From Homalodisca vitripennis (lineage: Eukaryota > Arthropoda > Insecta > Hemiptera > Cicadellidae): a DNA stretch of 64,000 bases. The translations under genes and the position numbers were made by a program. Location of the stretch: the NCBI RefSeq assembly GCF_021130785.1, contig NC_060212.1:143784001-143848000 (forward strand). Reading direction: 5' to 3'. Of the stretch, positions 11,700-24,800 are shown piece after piece (positions within the stretch are counted from its first letter, which is position 1; the number at the start of each line of letters is the position of its first letter). The notes beneath the pieces were generated by a model that was given only the letters and a program-made list of their open reading frames with translations, ran no database searches and was not told the DNA's origin.

Positions 11700-12640
11700 C
11701 TGGGTGGTCCAAAAAATTTCACAGTTTTTTACTGTTACTTTATTGAAAATTTTAGCAAATTCAAATTTGTATCCAAGACTACCAAAGAAGTACTTTCTGT
11801 ATAAAATATATTACAGTTGTCACTTTTCAGCACATTTCCAATTTTTTTAATAGTTCACATTTAGGATATTTCAAACTCGTAAAACCTACAAAAGCCAAAT
11901 AGTTAGTTATGGCTTTCATTACACCCATAAATAGCTTTCTAAAAACTAATTTTTTTGTATTTAAAGTTTGTTTTTATCGTGGATAGTTGAGAAATGTTAT
12001 CAAAAATACTAATACCACTTGTTTTTAAAACACTTTCCGTATAATGAGAGGTACTGTTATACTAAAAGTGTGAATTTCTATCAAAATTAAACATTACGAT
12101 TTATATATTAGTGATTTGTGATGGATTTGTTTGATAAAAATCCAAATAGCAATGTTTTAACCTGTTTTTAATTTTAAAATCTAAACACGTGTTTGTTCAT
12201 TCAGTTAACTTTCTACCGGTATGGACAGGTTTATCTTCAACAACTACTGAACCTTTTTGATTAACAAGTGTAGGTGAAATGATATAAGATGATAACAATC
12301 TTATTTAATTAATTTAGTCAGTCATTTTGTGCTACCTGCGTGAAGATGTGTGTTGTTGTCTGTCAAATGTGCCATTTACCAATGAGGAAGCTTTTTTGAT
12401 GTTGACTTTGATGTTGTTAGTGAATGTTTATACAACTACATAGCTGCTGCTTCTCTGTATGCTTAAAAAATGATATGGCACCAGATGTTTTGGCGGTGGT
12501 TCAGCTCATTCCATGTGACTCATCTACAAGAGTGACTAACGTTGCAAGAATTAGCCAACAATCAGTACTCAAAATCCTTAAGGACAATAAAATGCATTCA
12601 CGCCGGATTTCACTACATCTTTTCTATTCTTAAATACACC
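11700..12640 (+). mobile_element. Partial Tc1/mariner-like element with CTGGGTGGTCC terminus
   Basis: It starts after TA with CTGGGTGGTCCAAAAAATTT. The first roughly 320 bp are homologous, in inverse orientation, to about 58470-58800, sharing CACATTT.CGAATTTTT- and ATTTCAAACTCGTAAAACCT-like blocks. At 12480-12630 the + strand encodes STRVTNVARISQQSVLKILK followed by a HxRRISLH stretch. This resembles the HTH segment of the DUF4817-type insect transposases, also seen in the broken gene at 1989-2947. No catalytic core or right TIR follows before the BTB exon at 12795, so only the 5' part remains. Confidence 0.6.
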
Positions 12641-12794
12641 TCTCTAGTAAATGTTATTTAATTTATTACCTGGTTATTATTATTCAACAATAATTTAGTT
12701 CAATGAAATCAATGTATTTGTTTTTAATTTATATCTAGTTTGTAGTTTTATATCATTGATTGTTATTTTTTATTGACCGTCTATGGTTCTACAG

Positions 12795-12885
12795 GCAAAG
12801 ATCACTTACTACCTGAACCCCTCACTCCACAGAAGGCAGCCAGAGCAGTTGGTTTTGCCGTTCCTCAATTTATAGCATCGGATGG
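12795..12885 (+). CDS. BTB gene, most upstream exon recognised
   Basis: A pyrimidine-rich tract and CTACAG acceptor precede this 91-nt exon. The chosen frame enters after one base of a codon and encodes HLLPEPLTPQKAARAVGF and then FIASD. It leaves with two bases at a weak donor (GG|GTTATC). The donor was chosen because it alone joins in frame to the next exon. The alternative frames contain stops. There is no recognisable domain. Confidence is limited by the weak donor. Confidence 0.45.
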
Positions 12886-15800
12886 GTTATCTCTTGTGTA
12901 ACTAAAATAGTCAAAGGTATTATTGTGAAATTTTGACAAAAGATATTTTCTAGGTGCCACGATGAAGAAGCTGGTTCAACATCTCAAGCAATAGCAAGTA
13001 AGTATTTCAAATAAGGGAATTTATAACTCCCATTTATCTTTAGAAATTTTAAGCATTGCTTATAATTATATTCAAACAAAGAGTCATGTAAGAGACATGT
13101 CATGTAATGGTTTAAAGATCTTTTTATATCGTTAATTAATATGAAGGAAGCAAAACAAATTTAAAACAGGGCCATTAAAGTGTTTAATAAAACTAATGTT
13201 GTTGGAAAAATATTGATCCCTGTACTGTTCCGAGCAGGCGAAAAAGACAGGAGGTCTCGGAAGCGCGCCCCTCCCAAACTCGGAGCAAATCATAAAAAAA
13301 AAAAACAATCACATGCCACTAGTGGGAAGAGAGACAAAGAGAGACAAGATTTCGAGTACATAATATAATTAGTAGGTGGCAAACATTTCCATGCAAAATA
13401 CAATTAACTGTAGCACCACGGTGCACCGTGTAACTTAAGAACTAAATAACAACAGATAAAATTCCAATATAGACAATAACATAATAAATAGAATAAATAA
13501 CATAATAAATAAATAATATAATATAATATAGAAATTTGATATATAAATAACAATTTCAGGTACGGCGGTAGTAAATATAACATTTTTAATAACAGGTAAA
13601 TTTTTTATGAACTGAGGGGAGGAAAAAGGTTGTAGAATTTCTAGGCCCACTATTTTTTGAAAAGTAATTTTGTTTCAAGTTTGTAGCCGAAAATTAAAAA
13701 AATATATATTTAAAGCCAATTTTTTGAAGGAGGTGGGGGCTTAGTTGCCTCCACGAATCCGAATTAAAGATGAAATCCTCCCCTTCAGGTCATGTAACTA
13801 ACTAAATAAATACTGGCTAGGTACTGGCCCTCCTCCAGATCTTAACATCTGGCAGCGCTCCCTGCACCCCAGTCCTCGCAAGTTCAGTATAAGAAGTAAA
13901 AAAACATTTTTGATCCAACCTTGTTCCAGAAGAAATGAATGGGAGCACTACACTCCGGTTGGATGCCGGTCCAATAGCGCTGGCAAGGCGCGGGCATTCA
14001 GTTGGCTTCAGTGCTGTGGACAGACTCGCCCGCATCAGTCCCGCTGACGGCACTCACGGGGACCCTATAGAATCCCAACATAGCCAGTAGATATTCAGAA
14101 CAACTTTACTACAAACCCGAGAAAATAATAAAAAAAACTTAATTATGTTTGCCACAAAGTATAATAAAATATTTAAATTTAACAATTAAAAAAAAAATAA
14201 CAATCTGTAACTAACAGTACCTTTTAAGTATCAGAAGACTATTTCCCAAAAATACCTCAAGACACCAAGTATTATAAGATACACTACTTGGTGACAATAT
14301 TAAATATTACAAACAAAACAAATTTTCAAATATATAAACATTTACTTATAGGCTAGAACAGCCATACTAAATGATTAAGCGTGATAACAATTACTTGTAA
14401 CTATAATTCGCTGGATTTTTAATCATTCTATTATAATATTGTAATAATTTACATTTTGCTATTAAATATTAATTGTAAGGTAGGCCTAATAATAATTATA
14501 TAATTTACAAATAATAACAATACATTATTTCCCAAATAACAATAATTAAATTCTAATCAGTTCACGCTACTATAAAGTCAATAATTAAATAATAAAATTG
14601 AAATCATGAATGTTGCCACCCAATTTTGCACGCAACACAAAACACGAGTAACAAAAATTTGCAAAGTCTTTACCGTCTCGCTTGTAACACTAAAAAAGAC
14701 AAAGTGTGTACACGGAATAAATAATTCCGTTCGCCCGCCGAACGGATCAGTTAGAAAGCACTAGAGCAAAAATAAAAAACTTAACTTGCATAGTAATATA
14801 AATTAAACAAAATTTAGAACGTACGAAAGACAGGATAGAACACTTTGCGACACGAACACGTACACGAGGAACACAAGTTACAAAATATATATATAAACTA
14901 CTTATAACTAATCTACGATAATATATGTCTGAGTGGGAGAGAAAAACCGCCAACTAATTAAGTAAAGAGAGTGAAAAAGACAATTACCTGCCGAAAGTAG
15001 TAGAATTAAGCCAGCCATGTGGAACGGGAACGAGCAGTGAACAGACAGCAACGCAGTAGCTTCTCCGAACGTGTCTGACCGCTCCGAAACAGTAGCCGGT
15101 GCCGGTGCCGGTGAAACAGCTGGTCGGTAAACTAGTCAAGGTCAACCAGCTGACCTCAACCAATCAGTCCAACCAGGCAGAAAATCAATACTCTGACGGA
15201 GTGACTCCCCCACCGACTGACAAGAGTGGCCGAGGTGGGAAAAATAATAGACAAAAAATAAATTGTCCAAACTGAGCCCTAGCTCAGTACAAATTACTTA
15301 ATATAATTTGTCCTGAATAAGCATATGGGTAAGGCTGCGGCTTTCTAACCGAGAGGTACGGATGCGATCCTCGGTGAGATCAATACATTTTTGTTAGTGA
15401 GTTTGGACCATTCTCGTATAAAACTTTTTGTTGCTCAATTGACATGCTGTTGGTGTGAAAAGAAACTGTATTAATAGTAAGTTAATAAATCTAGAGCAGC
15501 CTACTTGAACATAGTCTGAGGTGATTGGTGGGTCTGAATTCCCCCTCTACATCCAGCACCTAATATGGTTGCCAGTTTTATGTGTATGGGAAATGATTGA
15601 TCGGTTTAAACATCTATTGTAACAAACATACATCAGCTGTTACCATAAACAAATACATGTACATTTGATTCAATCGTTTGTTTACAAACAGAATGTAGAT
15701 CAAGTAGGTGATGAATGAAAAATATTGCATGAGATATTACCGATCAAAATCAAAATTCTAGAAGCCATCAAAATGTCTTTGGCAAGATTCTGTCAGTGCT

Positions 15801-18800
15801 GCCATAGTCTACAATAGTAAATACATTTTTAGTTAAACATCAAATACATGTGAGATTAAATTTTGAGAAGTATAATTTAAGACTTGAATCAGTTTCACAT
15901 CTCAATGTGGGAATCATAACTTAGTAAAAAATAGCCAATGATTAAGACATTGAAAATTTTAATTTAAAAAGTATAAACACTAAAAGAGTCATTATTTCCA
16001 ATTTCAAATTATAAAAAATCTTAAAGAGTAAATTATCACTAAAAACCAAAAAAATGTTTGTCTTAAAATTGTTCATAAAATTAATTAGAAAAGCATTTTT
16101 GCAATACGTAATAGTGGAGTTAATAAACTCAGTATTAACATTTTACACTTTTAAAATATTGTTTTTATGTATTGTCTGTTACATATAAGTATTATAGAGG
16201 GCATACATTCATTTAAAAGACATGTCCCTTGTCTGTAGCTTATAGGGTTTGATGATTTAATTTTACATTAGAGAATTGTGCTTTTCCTAGTAGCTATATA
16301 TATGTTTATTTCTCTTCGATTGTTCACAAACATACATATGTATTACTTGGGTTTCAACATACTTAAGAGACATTATATCAACTCCAGAGCACATTTTTGT
16401 CTTGTCAGTCTCTTTAGAAACTAATCAGCTTACAATCTTCAAAATGCATTTTTAAAGGTCTATCCACAATATAACCAAAGATATACAATTTTTGGCTTTA
16501 ACACATTGACTGTGGTGGACGTACATTACTATTGTACCGGCTGTCCTAAAGTTAGTGCATGAGTAGTGTTGCAGTGAAGGTGTTAATCAAGCCTATCTAT
16601 TGCCTGCTATCTTCCAATGCTTTTCTATTGTAATAATATAAAGATTGAATTTAACCATTACATTTTACTTTTTAGAATACCCTTTAAGTCCTTTGTTTAC
16701 AGTTTGTTATTGACAATGGAAGGTTTGAAAGGATAGCAGGATTTCGGACAGTTCCAATCGTTGGCAAATGTCCGAAATCTTGTTACCCTTTAAGGTCACA
16801 GATTTTGTATCTATTGGTTTATACTTATTATAATAACTTTTTGGTACATTATGGTTTTTTTTATCCCTAGGCCTATCTTTAAAAATAATTTTCTAATATG
16901 ATTTATGTAGAATATGTGAAGGGATATTGAGTAGTTCCAAATATACGCATAGTATTTGCAGAAAATCATGACGACTTCATCATCTCAGTGTAAGATATGG
17001 TTTGTATGAGAGAAGTCATAGTCTTCGGTAATGCTAGTACCAAATCTTGTAAGAATGTAACTTTAATTGTATTTTAACAATAATACCATGTATGTATTAA
17101 ACCTTGTATATCAAGAAAGAGGCTGTTAAATTTGTAACTAATAATACTGCTTATTTTATAGGTGTAAGTGATGGTGGCGGAGGGGACATTGAAGATACTA
17201 AGGGTTAGTATATTTTTAACATTTTAGGTCATATTCATACAAAATTATCTGAAAAGATATATGCATTAAGATCGGTCATCATACATTAAATGTGTTGCAG
17301 AAAACACAAATGCTACAGTATGAAGGTGCCATGATCCGGTTATTAAAATATATTAAATAAATTAAACCATGACAATTCTAAACAATATTTCAATATCTAT
17401 TTATGCTATGTTTTAACTGTCTTTTATCAATTTTTTGGAACTTGTTTACTTTATTTTAATTTGTTATTTCTCATTTAATTTGATATAATCTTAATTTGAA
17501 ACGCAGGGTGGAATCCAGTTACTCTGATTGAAATATGAAAGTTTGTATATAATGTACATATGTAAATAAGGTAGGATTCAAATTTAGTATATAATTTTAT
17601 TTTTATTTTGACTAGTATGCTTGCATAAGTAGTATAAATGCAGAAACTGTGCACGCCTATTCATACAAAGTCACATAACAAATAAGTTTTGAGTTAAAAG
17701 TTAGGTTAACTATATATTTTTATAATTAGCACAAAATTTAGAATAAGTTATATGTTAACAGTATTGATGTAAAATTTATTGATAAGCAGTTGCAAAGCAA
17801 AATATTTACAACAATAATTTCAAAACAATTTTTTAAAATAAATTTTACTAAAAACAATTATTTACATGGAAACTAACAATAGATTATTGTTATTATAGTA
17901 TTCTCCAAATATTCGTGAATAAATTGATATATAATTGTTTACATTTAGAATGACAGTTATGAAATGGGATACATTATAAAAAACATCTGCGTGGCTGTTG
18001 AAACAGAACCGCCAGTACAGAGTGATACCATTGCCAGTACTAGGGTTAAACAACAAAATATGTTTTGTAAAACCTCTTAGATACTATGACAGGAAGTTCT
18101 CTTGTACTCTCATGTTAGAAACAAATCCAATAGTTTTAGCTGAAAATAGTTCAAATTATTTATTTATTTCAAGGGATAATAAAGAAAGTTACATATTGCA
18201 TCAAACAAAGTAAAAAAGCAGGGAATGGTCAAAGTATATTAAAATATATCAAAGGGTAACACAAAGAATCATTGGGCCTTTCTCAAAGCATATGAGGTAT
18301 GGCTAGAAAATAATTGGTTTTTATTGGCAGAGCTATTGAACGAACACAATAAAACTGAATAACACACAGCCTGTCATATGACTTTGGCTCCCATCCTTAT
18401 TCCGCCTATAGCTCTAGTTATAAGTTGTTAAGCTTTTGTCACTGCATTGGAAAAATGTTGACTGTTTAAAAAAAATTATGGTTGCCTGTAAAGTCGGTTT
18501 TACGGGCGAAGATTTTACGTGACAACGTCTTTTTCTCGGTAGAATATTTATTGATATGAATATTATTAAATTGCACAATAGGAACAAGGAATTGAATGAA
18601 AATAAGAATTGCACAAATTTTAACTATAGAAATATATTTTGTTTACTAAAACATTGTACATAATTTGAAATTAATTAAAATTTGTTATTGTAAATGGTAA
18701 AGTTGAATAAAACATTTACTAAAATTGGAATTTGAAATTCTTGCTAAACACAGTTAAATTCTAACTCTGCGTGTGGTGATTGGTCGGTTTAGTTCGTTTG

Positions 18801-21800
18801 TTTGGTCGCACTGTTATGACAGGTTAGAGGTTATAATTTGTTATTTTAAATGTTTGACTAGCAATACGCGCTGTTTCTTCTCAATCGACAGAATTACGAT
18901 TGATTGCAGAGTGATTTAAACTAATAATTTACTTAACACTATCAACATTTGTCAATAGTATGACATAACCTATAAACTCAGTTTCTCAACTTTTGTGTCA
19001 ATCTAACAATTAATCAATCAATCATAGTTTACGATAATGAAATATCAGTGTACAATTATTTACCTTTATTGTTGTAGTTGTTGTAAATGACGAATCTAAG
19101 CACTCCACATTTTCACGAATAAACATAGTTATCTGCTTTATCCCGTGCGGCGGACCCACAGTTATCTGCTTTATCCCGTGCGGATCCCGTGCGGCGGACC
19201 CACTGGACGGGCATCGTAACGTTACCGGGCGTTACACTTTTTCATGAGTGACTCCGAGCCGCAACCTAATTTAAGACGTTGTCACGTCAAAAACAGCATG
19301 TGAACATCAAATTTCTTTTCATACTTAGAAAACATGCAAGTAAAACATTTGTGATGTTAAACAAGTGTATGGTGACATAAGTGTTCGAGTAGTTTAAATG
19401 ATTTATAGATGACCGTGAAGACACGAGTGACGATAAACTTATTGGCAGACCAGCGACATCAAAAACTGATGCTAACATTGAAAATATCCATAACCTTGTT
19501 CAACAAGATCGTCGGTTAACTATCGGAGCAATGTCTGAGCTAACGAATCGAAAAGGACAATACATAGTGCAAACCAATACATCCACAAACCAAGTTGTGG
19601 ATCCTTCACCAGGACAGTGTTCAAACTCACAAAGCTTTGGCAGTGAAGACATTTTTGGCCAAACACAACATCTCCGTCTTAGATCATCCACCCTACTCAC
19701 CCGACTTGGTCCCCTGTAATGTTTTTGTTCCCTGAAGTCAAGTTGGCTTTGAAAGGAATGAGATTTGAGACTGTTGAATCAGTAAAAGAAAAAAACAATG
19801 GAAGTCATGACAGTTGTTTATTATCTAGCCACACCTTGTGTGTGCTTAGGTGATAACAGTGAGCAATGTTGCAGTCAAAAAGTGTTTTTAAGATAGTTTA
19901 TTTAAAGAGTTTTTGACAACCATATAATATAAAGTGTGCTGTTTTAGTCGGTTTTGTGTAATAATGAATTTTGTTTTTGCTTCTTTGTCTCTATAATACA
20001 AGTGTCTAATCTTATTTTTGCAGAACTGAGAAGCACTGGTACTCCTTCATCTGTGGGAGATTGTACTGTCACTGATGATAAAACTGTACCAACCCTCTCT
20101 GAATCAACATCTGATGGTCAGTGGTCTTTGCTTTACAGTGCGTAACTTGTGTATCTTATTATGTTGATAAAATTAAGAAAATAATGTTGAATCTTACTTA
20201 AGTTGTGGCTCAGATGTTTTCTTGCTTTTATTTGTGTTTAATAATGTACTGTGATATAAATCTTAGTACTCAGATAACTAGCTAGCCATGGTGATTAAAT
20301 CTCTACTCTACACAGATTGGCTATTGTCTTGATTTCTGTGTCTTATTACCTCATATTAGTTTTATAATCCAATATTAAAAAAAAAATACAGTATTAAACA
20401 ATCTGAACAAATAATTATTCATTCTTAGAAATAATCTTGTACAGCTAAAAAAATTACAAAAACACATTTTCCTTTGTTAAAATTTATATATTAATGTTTT
20501 ATTTACTATCTGCATTACACTACCGATCAAGCACTGTTTACTTATTATTGATAAAATTCAAATGTAAACAGATGTTTCAGAAAGTTTGTTGAACTACAGC
20601 TGTCAAAATACGTTTCGTTCTTATCATAACATTCGAATGTAAACAAACTAATTTTTCAATTTGAATTCGACTTTATTTGGTGAAATGAATGTGTTATGGG
20701 TGGTAAAAAGCACTCTAAATGTTAATTCAGACCAAAAGCTATACCTGTTCCAAATTTCAGCACAATCCGTATAGCAGTTTCAGCGTGATTCGAGGACAAA
20801 CCTCCAAACATCCAAATATCCAAACATTCAAACTTTCGCATTTATAATATTAGTGGGATGTTATTTTTGCATTGGTTCTATTGTTGTGTGTTTATTTTCA
20901 TTTATTTATTTTGTAATTTTATATAATGATAGGAGCTACTTACACCATTGTATGGATAGTAATTTGTTTAATTTATGTTTGTTTCAAAATGTTAAAATTT
21001 AAACAATTAAACTTGTTTTAAAGATCTGAAAACTATGACATGAGTATACCATTGTATGTATACAAACATTATGCCCATTGTATTCTCATTAATGCTTAAA
21101 ACTTAAACATTTCTGGATTTTTTCTTGTTTGTTCACAATCATAACCAGTCATATCTATTAGAACTGAGATTTGCAAGGGTTTGATAGGACAAGTTTAAAA
21201 AAAAAAACCAATATTGCAATTAAATCTACAAATCAAAATTTTACTAAAACTGGAAATCCAGATATTTATTTGACATTATAACTAACTAGTATGTTTTAAC
21301 AAATAGTATATTTGTATGATTGTTACACAATTTAGATAATGGCCAGGAAAAAGAAACTGTTGAAGAAGCTACAGGAGAAGCTATGGAAGAAGTTAAGGAA
21401 GAAGATACTACTGCTTCTACCACTGGAGATGGTTAGTAAATGGATTTAAAAATAAAAATAAATAATTAAAAGATGAATAAAGAACTTAATTGTTCCATAA
21501 TGTTTGCTGATATTTTTGTGTTGAATAATTATGTTTAGAATCAACTATATGCATAAGTAATATTTTCAATATAATTTTTAGTAAATTTGTATGGATGTTT
21601 CATTGTTAAGTTAAAATTAAAAAAAGTGGGAAGTTTAGTTCTTTTCCATAGCTCAGTATTTTTACTCCAGCATGAAATCCAAAATTTTTAAAATTAAGTA
21701 GCTTAACCCTTTCAGGGCCAGGACCAAATATGAGATGTTGCAACATTTTTTCACATCTCATATCCCCTTGTAACTAGTCAAAAGTGCCAGGCTAAAATTG

Positions 21801-24800
21801 GCGATTTTACAGTCTCTTAGGTTCAAATTTATAATTTTTCATAAAAATTTGAGAATGACCTAAAAGTTGCACCAAATTACTCGTATAGATATATACTATC
21901 AACAAAAAAATATATAGATGTAGTTTTAAGTAATTTAAAATTAAAAAAATATTTTTTTTAATAGATTACATAACATTTTTATTTTTTTTTTGCAAAATAC
22001 CGTAACTAAAGAAGGAAAAATAATTTTACTGTGGGAAGTTATTTTATTATATTGTACATTTAGAAAGGAACAACCATACAAAATTTTGTGTTATTTCTCT
22101 CATAAATAAATTTTTTATGACACATTTTGTGTGAATACACATAATTGTACTTCGCAAAATTGTATAAGTGTTAAAGCAACTGACTCTTACATTGCAAGAA
22201 ACTTAAAATAAATATTCACATTATGGATGTACCGGTAAACAGATGATTGTAGGATCCATAAACAGTTTCAATACAGTTAAAAAACACTATTTACCAAGAA
22301 ATATTTACACAATTTTATTTGAAATTTATTTACATTTTTTCTATTTATAAATATGCTACTTACAATTTCACTCCCGTGAGATCACAAATTGTCAGTCATT
22401 GTAACTACTACACACAATAGCTAAGCACGTAACAACTAACATTACTAATATTTACAACCACAAAATAAAATAATGAAGAAGAATCCAGTATAAAATAGTA
22501 TGATTACACTAAAGCATAAATAATTAACAACAAAAGATCGAGTCAGCTGGTAATGTCACGTGACAATTACGAAATAAAAATGCATACACCTCCAAAATAA
22601 AAATGATATTCATATTAATTATCTATTAAATATACCAGGAAACAAATAAACATAAAACTTTAATCATTTGACGTCATATTTATTTAAGAAAACGACGAAT
22701 ATCAAGGAGACTATATATTGCCGCCTGGCGCTTTTCATGTAAGTTACCGACGGCAATATTTTGCCCTCTGGCACTTTTCAGATGCAATCTATGGCGGCAA
22801 TATATTGCCGCCTGGCTCGGAAAGGGTTAATATGGCGGAAGTAAAATAAAATTTAAATTTATTAGTTAAAAATGAAAGATGTCAAATAAATGTTTTGGCT
22901 GAATCAGAAAAAAAATTACTCAGCATGATATTTACACTTTAAATAGGGTTCGGAAAAGTACTAGATGTATGTTGCCACCAACTTAGACTTGAGCTAAGTG
23001 TGGGATATTGTGTGTAGGAACAGAACAGAAAGGGAAGGAGAAGTGGGAGAGGTGGCAGCTTGTACCTACGACCACCAGACAGAGACTGAACTATCTGCTC
23101 ACCACATCCAAGCTGAGTGACTGCACCATTCTGGTTGGCAAACCTGACGCACAACAGGTGAGATTTTCCTGTGGCACAGAAAGTTCAACAATATACCAGG
23201 CATTCTTTTACAGACCCATGTTTACAGGGCAGTACCTATCGTGTATGTTGTTGTTTCTCTCAATTTTAAGTTGTATTGGTTATTCTGTTTGTAATTCAAC
23301 TCAACACAAGTATGTGTCAATGTCTACGTTAACTACTATTTGTAATCTGGCTCGCCTTTTGAAAAAAGTAACATATTCCTGAACAACGCAAAACATCAAT
23401 CATTTAATACACAACGATATTTTTTCTGTTTGTGATGGACAAAGCATTTAGGCGGGCATAGAGAAGAGGCTAGGCGTCATATTTGGCCGGCTTTGGGTGA
23501 TATCGATTAGACTCGAGTCACTTGACTGACCATGACCGTGGCCTGTGTAACCAGTTGCACTTTCGTATTAATTTGATTGAGTCTAGTAATGGTAGGTCAA
23601 TTTCACAGTTAATGTTTTCAGTACAGGATTGAGATGGAAGGACAACTCTAAACAACTGACATCTCGCCACTGCCTTCTGAAATAGGCAAGCAGTGACAAG
23701 AGAGGGTGGCAGTGGCAGAATGGTACAGAGCTGTAATGAACTGGGATAAACGACCTTGACCGTGTTCCGCCCAACTGTTATGATGTGTACGCACTGTAAA
23801 TAGACCATCTAAAAAAAATAGTTCTTATAGATCTACATATAACGAGGACTACTAATAAAATCCCCACTTCCCCAGGTTAAGTGTTAGAGAGGGCTTCTTA
23901 GCCCTAACTTCGCCTGGTAAAATAAGACATTCTTTACTCTTTTTTTTTTAAATCGTATTTTACTATGATATTTTTGTTTATTTATTATGTCTATATTATT
24001 ACTATGATTTATATTCAATAATCCGGATTTATATTCATTCAGAATACCTCGAGACCGTGCCAGATTAACGGAAGTTTACTGTAACTAATAAATATACGAT
24101 TAAAATATGACTATAATTTACACAAAGTAGTAAATGAACAAAAAATGATTACAAGAATAAATATTACATTTCTGTAGAAAAAGACTTTATAGGTGGTTGG
24201 TCATTGTTTACAGTGTAGCAAAAATATTGTAGTCCAGTGATGGGATTCGATCCCGGATCTTTCCTTGAGTCAGGTGCTACTCTGACCAGTACAACACGAG
24301 TGCCTTGCTAGTGAGGTATAGGCACCAGTACATAAGTTACATGCTCAGCTGATAAATGAAGTGAGGCACTTTTGCACACTGTGTTCCGGTGGTCTTTTAG
24401 ATCAGTAGAGGTTATGAGCAAAGTAGATATCATACGAATAACATCACGTACATTTTACCAATGTTAATAGTTCACAGCCATTTCAACGTTCCAGTACACA
24501 ATGTAACACTCAAACAAAATGTTGTTTGCAACATATAAAAACTCATCCAAAATAAATCAATAGAGAAGACGATAAAAGTAGCTTGTTTCGTGTTGGCCCA
24601 TGCGCACCATCCTTCCACACTAACTATGTATTGAAAACTAATCTGTGAACTGTTGAGTTCAGCTTCATTTTACATTTTGCTTACTTAGTGCAACTTCTGA
24701 AACTGAACTGTCTCAGACTTCACCCCGGGAATAAGAAGTCCAGACGTGCCTGAAGAGATCCATTTGATAAGTTTTCACCTCGACAGGATGCCGTCATAGA

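Noticed and set aside
15318..15395. Functional tRNA gene
   Set aside because: A and B boxes are plausible but no good acceptor stem or full cloverleaf could be drawn; kept only as a SINE-like repeat.
23518..23808. 96-codon minus-strand frame in the BTB intron
   Set aside because: No domain and no supporting context; another frame overlaps the same bases equally well.
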